Assembly: GCA_002378975.1 (NCBI GenBank)
Contig: DFST01000106.1
Coordinates: forward strand, 1-12,695
Direction of reading: 5' to 3'
DNA length: 12,695 nt
From: Chitinophagaceae bacterium UBA3430
Lineage (GTDB): Bacteria; Bacteroidota; Bacteroidia; Chitinophagales; Chitinophagaceae
Shown: positions 6,899 to 12,695 of the stretch, piece after piece
How positions within the stretch are numbered: the stretch's first letter is position 1
Layout: the number at the start of each line of letters is the position of its first letter
Notes under the pieces: generated by a model
Databases searched by the model: none
What the model was told of the DNA's origin: nothing
What the model saw: the letters and a program-made list of their open reading frames with translations, nothing else
Program-made: the position numbers and the translations under genes

Positions 6899-7816
6899 AT
6901 GGCTACGCCCAAACCCAACAAAGATCTGCTCGGAAAAGGGATCCGTTCCCTACTCCAATCGATCGACACTGATTTGAAAAGTCCGCAAGGACAGCTCAAA
7001 CAGACCGTGGTTGAACACATGACCCATTCGAATGCACTCCCGATTCAGGATATTCAAACGAACCCCAAACAACCGCGTCACGATTTCGATGAGGCCGCAT
7101 TGAATGAATTGGCCCACTCCATCAAATTGCACGGCATCATCCAACCGGTAACGGTCAGCCAACTCACCAATGGCAAATACCGACTCATTGCCGGTGAACG
7201 TCGCTGGCGGGCTGCTCAACGTGCAGGACTGACCGAGATCCCTGCCTACATCCGTCAAGCCAACGATCAACAATTGCTTGAACTGGCCTTGCTGGAGAAC
7301 CTTCAACGCGAGAACCTCAACGCTGTTGAAGTAGCCTTGAGCTATAAGCGCATGATGGATGAACTGAATTACTCCCAGGAAGAAGTGGCTGAGCGCATGG
7401 GGAAAGACCGAAGCACGGTCGCCAATTTCATCCGGTTGCTCAAACTACCACCCGATATTCAACTGGCTGTTCGCAACGGCAAGATCACCATGGGCCACGC
7501 ACGGGCCCTGGTCAATGTAGGTACGGTCGACCAGCAGCTCTACGTATTTCGAGAGATCCTGAGTAAAGAACTGTCCGTACGCCAAACCGAGTCACTGGTT
7601 AGAAATCTATACAAGCAACCAACGGCTGTTAAAAAAGCCGAAAAATCAGAAACCACTGGTCCGTTGAAACGAATTCAAGATAAATTGGCCTCGCACTTCA
7701 GTACCCGGGTTCATCTGCATCAAAGTCCGCAAGGCGATGGCGCCCTGACCTTGGAATTCTACACCACCGAGGAATTGAATAAGATCCTCCGGCAACTGAA
7801 TGTGCCTCTGGATTGA
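6899..7816 (+). CDS. parB: Chromosome-partitioning protein ParB (Spo0J), CTPase clamp
   Basis: ParB binds parS sites, closes as a CTP-dependent sliding clamp, and stimulates ParA. The 305-residue protein has an N-terminal basic stretch with LGKGIRSLL (11-19), the usual ParA-activating motif. The CTP-binding domain carries IQPVTV and GERRWRA (99-105) and then ENLQREN (133-139). A helix-turn-helix follows (about 159-182, SQEEVAERMGKDRSTVANF). A variable linker (about 235-255) leads to a C-terminal dimerisation domain. Both CTPase boxes are intact. The gene starts 15 bp after parA, and its TGA is separated by a single base from the next start codon, so translational coupling is likely. No CACGTG-centred parS-like site occurs inside or next to the cluster. 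Confidence 0.97.
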   Translation: MATPKPNKDLLGKGIRSLLQSIDTDLKSPQGQLKQTVVEHMTHSNALPIQDIQTNPKQPRHDFDEAALNELAHSIKLHGIIQPVTVSQLTNGKYRLIAGERRWRAAQRAGLTEIPAYIRQANDQQLLELALLENLQRENLNAVEVALSYKRMMDELNYSQEEVAERMGKDRSTVANFIRLLKLPPDIQLAVRNGKITMGHARALVNVGTVDQQLYVFREILSKELSVRQTESLVRNLYKQPTAVKKAEKSETTGPLKRIQDKLASHFSTRVHLHQSPQGDGALTLEFYTTEELNKILRQLNVPLD

Positions 7817-7817
7817 T

Positions 7818-8414
7818 ATGAGAACATTCATTACCTCATTTTTTCTGCTTCTCCTGCTGACACAGGCAGCCGCGAATCCATGGATTGATTCAACGCCTCA
7901 ACGCCCTGCCAAAAAACTGAATCGCTACGATTCAATGACCCTGAAGCACAACCCTCGAACGGCTACCATTCGATCTGCCCTCGTGCCGGGACTGGGACAG
8001 ATCTACAACAAAAAATACTGGAAGCTGCCCATCGTTTATGGCGCCTTGGGTGGATGTGCCGGCGTATTTGCGTACAACCTAACTAATTATAAGGACACCC
8101 GGTTTGCGTATCGGGTCAAGTACAACATGCGGGTCAATCAAACCGACTCGGCACTCTACACGCAGATCAATTCATTACTCAAGCCACTGGATGAAGAATC
8201 CTTGCGTTACTACCGCGATCAGTTTCGGCGCGACATCGATTATTCCGTGCTTTTTTTTATGATCCTCTGGGGACTGAATGTCGTGGATGCAACCGTCGAT
8301 GCGCACCTAAAGAGTTTTGATGTTGGTCCAGACCTTTCCCTTCAAGTCAAACCCGGTCGAAGCGAAATGGCCGGTACCAATGGCCTCAGTCTGGTGATCA
8401 AAATCGGAAAATAA
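7818..8414 (+). CDS. DUF5683 membrane protein
   Basis: The 198-residue protein has a signal-peptide-like N-terminus (residues 1 to about 19, hydrophobic, ending TQAAA). The conserved DUF5683 core is TATIRSALVPGLGQIYNKKYWKLP (about residues 47-70), which runs into a glycine-rich hydrophobic segment (about 70-88). A second membrane segment (YSVLFFMILWGLNVVDATVDAHL) lies around 143-165. The PGLGQ-x-YN motif defines this Bacteroidota family, whose function is unknown. It is recurrently found directly after parB, as here. I chose ATG at 7818 rather than the in-frame ATG at 7800, because 7800 would overlap parB and add a polar hexapeptide before the signal sequence, whereas 7818 falls one base after the parB stop. 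dapB follows after 7 bp. A link to envelope growth or cell division is only suggested by the neighbours. Confidence 0.88.
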   Translation: MRTFITSFFLLLLLTQAAANPWIDSTPQRPAKKLNRYDSMTLKHNPRTATIRSALVPGLGQIYNKKYWKLPIVYGALGGCAGVFAYNLTNYKDTRFAYRVKYNMRVNQTDSALYTQINSLLKPLDEESLRYYRDQFRRDIDYSVLFFMILWGLNVVDATVDAHLKSFDVGPDLSLQVKPGRSEMAGTNGLSLVIKIGK

Positions 8415-8421
8415 CCTTTGC

Positions 8422-9144
8422 ATGAAAATTGCTTTGATCGGATACGGGAAGATGGGAAAAGCCATTGAAGCAATCGCCCTTGAGCGCGGTCATCGGGTCG
8501 TCATTCGTTTGCAGCGAGACAATCCGACGGAATGGCAATCGGACCAACTCAAATCGGCGGATGTAGCCATCGAGTTCACCGCCCCTGAATCGGCTCCGCA
8601 ACATCTGTTGAATTGCTTTGAACTTGGCATCCCCGTTGTTTGCGGCTCCACCGGTTGGCTCTCCCATGGGTCAGAGATAGAATCGGCCTGCCAGGCCACG
8701 CAGGGTTCACTGATCTATGCCAGCAATTTTAGTGTGGGCGTGAACCTCTTTTTTGCCCTAAACCAACAATTGGCCAAACTGATGGCGAAGCAACCGCAAT
8801 ATGCAGTTTCCATCGAAGAGATCCATCACACGGAGAAAAAAGATGCGCCCAGCGGCACCGCGATCAGCTTGGCTGAACAGATCCTGAATGAACATCCCAG
8901 CAAAATATCCTGGATGAATGAAGCCACAAACGATTCAAGCATTTTATCGATTGAAAGCAAACGAATAGAAGGAGTACCCGGTACACACCAAGTAGAGTAT
9001 CGGTCTGAGATAGACACCCTACAGATCAAACACACGGCACACAACCGAATTGGATTCGCAACAGGCGCTGTTTTGGCAGCCGAATTCCTACAAAACAAAA
9101 AAGGAATCTACACGATGAAAGACGTGTTGGGCATTGGTCATTAA
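8422..9144 (+). CDS. dapB: 4-hydroxy-tetrahydrodipicolinate reductase DapB
   Basis: DapB reduces 4-hydroxy-tetrahydrodipicolinate with NAD(P)H in the cytosol, a step toward meso-diaminopimelate and lysine. The 240-residue sequence opens with the Rossmann motif IGYGKMGKAI (6-15). It has the conserved VCGSTGW (73-79) and YASNFSVGVN (99-108). The signature EEIHHTEKKDAPSGTA (132-147) contains His135 and Lys139, aligned by motif with the catalytic His159 and Lys163 of the E. coli enzyme. It is somewhat shorter than E. coli DapB (273) but typical of Bacteroidota, and the end GIYTMKDVLGIG is complete. It is the last gene of the parA cluster. Its stop overlaps the stop of the convergent tlpA-like gene (shared bases 9141-9144), leaving no room for a conventional terminator between them. 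Confidence 0.97.
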   Translation: MKIALIGYGKMGKAIEAIALERGHRVVIRLQRDNPTEWQSDQLKSADVAIEFTAPESAPQHLLNCFELGIPVVCGSTGWLSHGSEIESACQATQGSLIYASNFSVGVNLFFALNQQLAKLMAKQPQYAVSIEEIHHTEKKDAPSGTAISLAEQILNEHPSKISWMNEATNDSSILSIESKRIEGVPGTHQVEYRSEIDTLQIKHTAHNRIGFATGAVLAAEFLQNKKGIYTMKDVLGIGH

Positions 9145-10229
9145 TTGCATCCGAGTATCTCGCATAGCTTTTGCCCCAATGCTTCTCCACGTAGATTTTT
9201 GGCAATGATGATGCCATTCGGATCAACCAAGAGGTTCTGCGGGATACTTTGAATCTTGTACTGTTTGGCCACGGCATTGTTCCAGAATTGCAGGTCGCTC
9301 ACGTGCGTCCAAGTGAGTTTATCCTCAGCAATGGCCTGTAACCAGCGGTCTTTTTGCCCCTGGCGATCCAACGATACACCCAACACGGTAAAGTTTTTAT
9401 CCTTAAATCGATTGTAGTTCTCCACTACGTTCGGGTTCTCATTTCGACAAGGTCCACACCAGCTAGCCCAGAAATCAACTAACACATACTTACCCCGGAA
9501 AGAGGAAAGTGATACGGCCTTCCCGTCTACATCGTCTTGCGTAAAATCCATCGCCTCCGAACCAACGGAACCGAGTTTGGCATCGGCGATCATAGCAGCG
9601 ATCTGTTTGCCAGTTTGAGATTTTTGTAAGGCTGTATCCAATTTATTGAAGCGGGTTTCCAGTATTTGTATGTCCTGATTGAACCCGTAAGTTGCCGATA
9701 AGATGAACGGCGCCACGGGGGAATGCGGAATGGCATCTATGGTTGAATCGATGGCCGCTTGAATGCCCTGTTGACCAAATTGGTATTGTTTGAGTAAGCT
9801 GTCACGCTTCAACGGGTCAGTAGCTTGGTTGACCGAATTGGCCAACTGATTGTTTTGTTGCACCAAGGGCACAAATCGTTTGACGAACGATCGGAACTCC
9901 AAATGAGACGGCGACCCGTTCACCGTGCACTCGGTTGAATCACCTTTGACCGGCTGAACAACAACCCACTTGGGTTCCAGAAACAACTCGATCGGGCGGG
10001 TTTGGTTGCCAATGACCAAGAAGTACAATGTCGGCTCTGAGGGTGGAAGATTGATGCGAAATTCCCCCCCGATGATCTTTGCTTCTCCAACCGGTTGTTG
10101 ATCGCCGTTACGGATCAACTTAACCGTTGTACTGTCCGGTGCATCCCAGCGGCTTCCTACTAGGCAACCCTGGGTTTGTCCATGGGCTGTAAACGAGGCT
10201 AGAATCAGGAGAAATAAAAGTATTCGCAT
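9141..10229 (-). CDS. TlpA-like periplasmic thioredoxin with DUF4369 domain
   Basis: The 362-residue protein begins with a signal peptide (residues 1 to about 18, ending TAHGQ). The DUF4369 domain follows (about 20-110; beta-rich with GEFRINLP and PIELFLEP), then a helical linker (about 115-220). A redoxin/thioredoxin domain of AhpC/TSA-TlpA type completes it (about 225-350), with the active site WASWCGPC (Cys258, Cys261) and the cis-proline loop IQSIPQNLLVDPNG. It is probably a periplasmic thiol-disulfide oxidoreductase that keeps exported proteins or cytochrome-c partners reduced. Two further cysteines (CEILGCN) sit at the C-terminus and one follows the signal peptide. I chose ATG at 10227-10229: the GTG at 10265 would put 12 extra residues before the signal peptide and lies upstream of a perfect -7 box at 10248-10255. 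Confidence 0.93.
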   Translation of the reverse strand: MRILLFLLILASFTAHGQTQGCLVGSRWDAPDSTTVKLIRNGDQQPVGEAKIIGGEFRINLPPSEPTLYFLVIGNQTRPIELFLEPKWVVVQPVKGDSTECTVNGSPSHLEFRSFVKRFVPLVQQNNQLANSVNQATDPLKRDSLLKQYQFGQQGIQAAIDSTIDAIPHSPVAPFILSATYGFNQDIQILETRFNKLDTALQKSQTGKQIAAMIADAKLGSVGSEAMDFTQDDVDGKAVSLSSFRGKYVLVDFWASWCGPCRNENPNVVENYNRFKDKNFTVLGVSLDRQGQKDRWLQAIAEDKLTWTHVSDLQFWNNAVAKQYKIQSIPQNLLVDPNGIIIAKNLRGEALGQKLCEILGCN

Positions 10230-10247
10230 GGCATAAAGGCTTAGTTG

Positions 10248-10255
10248 CAAAACTA
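10248..10255 (-). promoter_or_regulatory. -7 promoter element of the TlpA-like gene
   Basis: Minus-strand TAGTTTTG matches TAnnTTTG perfectly. A -33-like TTCG lies 20 bases upstream. Transcription would start near 10241, giving a very short leader before the ATG at 10229. This decides against the upstream GTG start at 10265. Confidence 0.55.
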
Positions 10256-10283
10256 ACCGTTTCACCCGGAGACTTCGAATACT

Positions 10284-10865
10284 TTAACAACTTAACAGCC
10301 AATTTTCCAGGATCGATTTACCCAATGGCGTCATCACACTTTCCGGATGGAATTGAACCCCTTGCCAAGGAAGTTTTTGATGTGTCATCGACATGATACG
10401 GCCCTCCTCATCACGCGCCGTGATCATCCATTGAGTTGGCAAGGATGTTTCACCCACCATCCAACTGTGATAACGGCCCACTACAAATTCTCTGGGCAGT
10501 TGCTGATATAAACCCAGTCTGTCTTGATCCGGATTAACCTGTATCGGGGTTGCAATGCCATGTTTCACATCGGTCAATTGAAACAATTCCCCCCCTGATG
10601 CAACAGCCAATGCCTGCATGCCCAGACATATGCCTAGAATGGGGATATGCGGATGAGCCAACCGGATCACTTCAAGCAAATAGCCGGCCTCTTCGGGAAT
10701 ACCCGGACCTGGCGAGAGCACAATACGGCCGTAGCGATTGAGCGTTTCTAAATCGACCGCATCGTTGCGCCATACTTCGGTGGGAGCATCGGTGAGCGAT
10801 TCCAGCAAGTGGACCAGGTTGTAGGTGAAGGAATCGTAATTGTCTAGGACCAGGATTGGTTTCAT
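10284..10865 (-). CDS. pabA: Glutamine amidotransferase of aminodeoxychorismate/anthranilate synthase
   Basis: This class I glutamine amidotransferase releases ammonia from glutamine for a chorismate-using partner (PabB for 4-aminobenzoate and folate, or TrpE for tryptophan). The 193 residues show the family opening ILVLDNYDSFTYNLVH (4-19), SPGPGIPEEAG (51-61), the nucleophile elbow GICLGMQ with Cys80, the KHG loop, and the FHPES box supplying His173 and Glu175. The triad is complete. The start is ATG at 10863-10865; an open frame runs on to 11048, but that stretch overlaps the divergent synthase gene and lacks family resemblance. No trp or pab genes are adjacent, so PabA and TrpG cannot be told apart, and one subunit may serve both partners. 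It precedes the tlpA-like gene by 54 bp. Confidence 0.9.
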   Translation of the reverse strand: MKPILVLDNYDSFTYNLVHLLESLTDAPTEVWRNDAVDLETLNRYGRIVLSPGPGIPEEAGYLLEVIRLAHPHIPILGICLGMQALAVASGGELFQLTDVKHGIATPIQVNPDQDRLGLYQQLPREFVVGRYHSWMVGETSLPTQWMITARDEEGRIMSMTHQKLPWQGVQFHPESVMTPLGKSILENWLLSC

Positions 10866-10880
10866 GGTGAGGTTGCTCAA

Positions 10881-10888
10881 CAAAGATA
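10881..10888 (-). promoter_or_regulatory. -7 promoter element of the amidotransferase gene
   Basis: Minus-strand TATCTTTG is a perfect TAnnTTTG match, 15 bases from the ATG at 10865. There is no convincing -33 box at 19-21 bases. Its place inside the longer open frame supports the short start. Confidence 0.5.
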
Positions 10889-10920
10889 TCCAGTGTATAG
10901 CCAGGAATGACCTTCCGCCC

Positions 10921-10951
10921 TTCGGGAAACCATGATTTTCATGTAATTTTG
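10921..10951 (+). promoter_or_regulatory. Promoter of the alpha-oxoamine synthase gene
   Basis: TTCG (10921-10924) lies 19 bases upstream of TAATTTTG (10944-10951), which matches the -7 consensus perfectly. The expected start point near 10958 leaves a leader of about 22 bases to the ATG at 10980. A purine-rich ribosome site is not seen. Confidence 0.55.
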
Positions 10952-10979
10952 TCCCATATTTCACCTCCAAAAACCTCGT

Positions 10980-12239
10980 ATGGCAGATCTTTTTGAACGC
11001 CTCCTCAAGAATCAAGGCCCGCTGGGTCAACACCGCGAACGTGCGCATGGATATTTCGCCTTCCCCAAATTGGAAGGAGAAATCGGTAGCCGGATGAAAT
11101 TTCGCGGAAAGGACATGATCGTATGGAGTCTGAACAATTACCTCGGTCTAGCCAATCACCCCGAAGTTCGGCAGGCGGATGCCGATGGTGCCAAGCAATA
11201 CGGATTGGCCTATCCGATGGGCGCCCGCATGATGAGCGGAAACAGCAACCAACATGAACAACTCGAAGCCGAACTGGCTGCTTTTGTTGGTAAGCAAGAC
11301 GCGGCCTTGTTGAATTTCGGTTACCAAGGCATGGTCAGTGTTATCGATGTACTTTGCAGCCGTCACGACGTGATCGTTTACGATGCTGAAAGTCATGCGT
11401 GCATCATCGACGGACTCCGTCTTCACCCCGGCCATCGCTACGTTTTCAAACACAACGATGTGGCCGATTGTGAAAAACAATTGCAGCGCGCCACCGCCCT
11501 GATCGAAAAACAAAAAACCGGTGGTATTCTGGTAATCACCGAGGGTGTATTTGGCATGGCCGGCGACCAAGGCAAGGTGAAAGAGATCGCGGCCCTCAAA
11601 ACAAAATACGAATTCCGTCTTTTGGTAGACGATGCGCACGGATTTGGCACCCTCGGAAAAACCGGTGCTGGAGCCGGCGAAGAGCAAGGATGCCAGGACG
11701 CCATCGATATCTACTTCTCTACATTCGCAAAATCAATGGCAAGCATCGGAGCGTTTGTAGCTGGCGACAAGCAGATCATCGATTATATACGATACAACAT
11801 CCGGTCGCAGATTTTCGCCAAGAGTTTACCGATGCCCTTGGTCATCGGCAACCTGAAACGCTTGGAATTGCTGCGTAACCACCCCGAGTACAAGGAAAAG
11901 CTCTGGAGCAATGCACGCAAATTGCAGTCCGGGTTGAAAGCGCGCGGATTTGACATCGGCAAAACGGACTCCGTGGTGACCCCCGTTTACATGCACGGTG
12001 GCGTAGAGGAAGCAACAGCCATGGTCATGGACCTCCGCGAGCATTACGGCATCTTCGCCTCGATCGTGGTATATCCGGTGATCCCGAAAGGCCACATCAT
12101 CTTCCGATTGATCCCTTCGGCCGTGCATGCCGACACCGACATTGAAACCACGCTGGAGGCCTTCTCGGAAACCAAGAAAAAACTGGATGCTGGCGCCTAT
12201 AAAGTAGATGCGATTCCGGCCATGGCTGATAAAGCCTGA
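10980..12239 (+). CDS. PLP-dependent alpha-oxoamine synthase (serine palmitoyltransferase-like)
   Basis: The 419-residue enzyme belongs to the fold-type I alpha-oxoamine synthases, which condense an amino acid with an acyl thioester and release CO2. Motifs are in order: SLNNYLGLANHPEVR (50-64), MGARMMSGNSNQHEQLE (80-96), YDAESHACIIDG (134-145; His139 stacks on PLP), ITEGVFGMAGD (186-196), LLVDDAHGFGTLG (214-226) and STFAKSMASIGAF (247-259), where Lys251 forms the PLP Schiff base. The AKSMASIG context resembles serine palmitoyltransferase more than KBL or BioF. Serine plus palmitoyl thioester giving 3-ketosphinganine is therefore the leading guess. In Bacteroidota a related enzyme uses cysteate to start sulfonolipid (capnine) synthesis, and this must be kept open. 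No biotin or threonine-degradation genes are adjacent. It has its own promoter and terminator, so it is monocistronic. Confidence 0.88.
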   Translation: MADLFERLLKNQGPLGQHRERAHGYFAFPKLEGEIGSRMKFRGKDMIVWSLNNYLGLANHPEVRQADADGAKQYGLAYPMGARMMSGNSNQHEQLEAELAAFVGKQDAALLNFGYQGMVSVIDVLCSRHDVIVYDAESHACIIDGLRLHPGHRYVFKHNDVADCEKQLQRATALIEKQKTGGILVITEGVFGMAGDQGKVKEIAALKTKYEFRLLVDDAHGFGTLGKTGAGAGEEQGCQDAIDIYFSTFAKSMASIGAFVAGDKQIIDYIRYNIRSQIFAKSLPMPLVIGNLKRLELLRNHPEYKEKLWSNARKLQSGLKARGFDIGKTDSVVTPVYMHGGVEEATAMVMDLREHYGIFASIVVYPVIPKGHIIFRLIPSAVHADTDIETTLEAFSETKKKLDAGAYKVDAIPAMADKA

Positions 12240-12262
12240 TCAATAACTCCGTGAATGAATCG

Positions 12263-12291
12263 AAAAGTCACCCCTACGGGTGACTTTTTTT
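12263..12291 (+). terminator. Strong intrinsic terminator
   Basis: AAAAGTCACCC (12263-12273) pairs perfectly with GGGTGACTTTT (12278-12288) around the loop CTAC, and seven Ts run from 12285 to 12291. It starts 24 bases after the synthase stop codon. The A-tract on the left arm makes it potentially active from the other strand too. Confidence 0.93.
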
Positions 12292-12342
12292 ATGGACGAA
12301 GGAAGGTCGAGATTGAGTATTTTTATCCCCCTAATACATACT

Positions 12343-12695
12343 ATGCGTCTCCCATCAACCCTCCTCCTCGTACTCGGATTGATCCCGGCTTTGCTGGGTG
12401 CCCAGACCAAGTCCATCACCCTAGAAGACATCTATAAAAAGGGTACGTTTCGGGGCGAATTCGTGCCAGCGGTTTTTGATACCACCAAAACGGAAAACGA
12501 ACCTCGTTTTGACGGTTTGACCGATGTGGACGGCAAACCCTTTGGGCAACCCGAAAGCGTCCTGCCCTCCCCGAATAACGCGGCCATTTTCCTGCTGCGC
12601 AAAGGCACCGAATCCATTTATCGCCGCTCGACCAAGTCTTGGATCTACCTGTAAGATACGACCAGCAAAAAACTGACCCGCTTGGGGGATGAGAA
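12343..12695 (+). pseudogene. Dipeptidyl-peptidase-IV-like S9 peptidase, 5' part, interrupted by in-frame TAA
   Basis: Translation from ATG at 12343 gives a signal peptide (residues 1-20, ending LLGAQ) and then KSITLEDIYKKGTFRGEF (23-40), the usual N-terminus of secreted Bacteroidota DPP-IV-like S9 peptidases. A GTESIYRRSTKSWIYL motif follows (88-103) at the start of the beta-propeller. TAA at 12652-12654 stops this at 103 residues, but the same frame continues to the window edge as DTTSKKLTRLGDE, which is what should follow (family pattern: IYRRS..., a tyrosine-containing YLYD, then a Lys-Lys-Leu-Thr turn). The TAA sits where a Tyr codon (TAT or TAC) is expected, so one base change would explain it. 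It could be a real nonsense mutation, a sequencing or assembly error near a contig end, or, less likely, readthrough. The peptidase domain would lie outside the window. An ATG at 12280 is in frame but lies inside the terminator. A weak -7-like TATTTTTA is at 12318-12325. Confidence 0.75.

Noticed and set aside
10866..11048. N-terminal extension of the glutamine amidotransferase
   Set aside because: It overlaps the divergent synthase gene and its promoter and shows no resemblance to the family; the ATG at 10865 begins the conserved domain exactly.
11148..11687. Minus-strand open frame of 179 codons opposite the alpha-oxoamine synthase
   Set aside because: It is fully covered by a gene with intact catalytic motifs and shows no family resemblance of its own; it is a shadow frame.
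12318..12335. Similarity between the sequences upstream of lon and of the S9 gene (both contain TTTATCCCCCT after a TA-rich box)
   Set aside because: The shared string is short and could arise by chance; with two examples a regulatory motif cannot be claimed.

Overview
The window comes from a bacterium of the phylum Bacteroidota, most likely a Chitinophagaceae-like or related lineage. The evidence is a type IX secretion component (PorQ), a PorT-like outer-membrane beta-barrel, a DUF4369-thioredoxin (TlpA-type) protein, a parA-parB-DUF5683-dapB cluster, an alpha-oxoamine synthase of the kind used for sphingoid or sulfonolipid bases, and several -7 elements matching the Bacteroidota promoter consensus TAnnTTTG. 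Shine-Dalgarno sequences are mostly absent. Codon use looks even throughout and I see no insertion sequence, prophage, CRISPR array, tRNA or rRNA. These are essentially housekeeping genes.

Layout: 1-360 (+) is the 3' end of an M42 metallopeptidase. 387-5963 (-) holds, in transcription order, a membrane-anchored metallophosphoesterase, a small outer-membrane beta-barrel protein, Lon protease and PorQ. The gap between the barrel gene and lon contains a striking inverted array of 7-bp repeats (3965-4042), and the gap between the phosphoesterase and the barrel gene contains a perfect 9-bp dyad (4689-4710). 6083-9144 (+) is a tight operon of parA, parB, a DUF5683 membrane protein and dapB. It meets head-on, with overlapping stop codons, a minus-strand pair: an aminodeoxychorismate/anthranilate synthase glutamine amidotransferase (10284-10865) followed by a TlpA-like thioredoxin (9141-10229). 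Divergent from that pair is an alpha-oxoamine synthase (10980-12239, +), closed by a strong intrinsic terminator. The right edge (12343-12695, +) is the start of a secreted dipeptidyl-peptidase-IV-like S9 gene with an in-frame TAA that interrupts an otherwise continuing reading frame.

Functionally, parA/parB segregate the chromosome and dapB feeds diaminopimelate and lysine synthesis for the cell wall. PorQ, the barrel protein, the TlpA protein and the S9 peptidase act in the envelope. Lon handles protein quality control, and the alpha-oxoamine synthase probably makes the long-chain base of an envelope lipid. I found no clearly new multi-gene system. The most unusual signals are the inverted heptad element, which also supplies the stop codon of the barrel gene, and the interrupted S9 peptidase gene.
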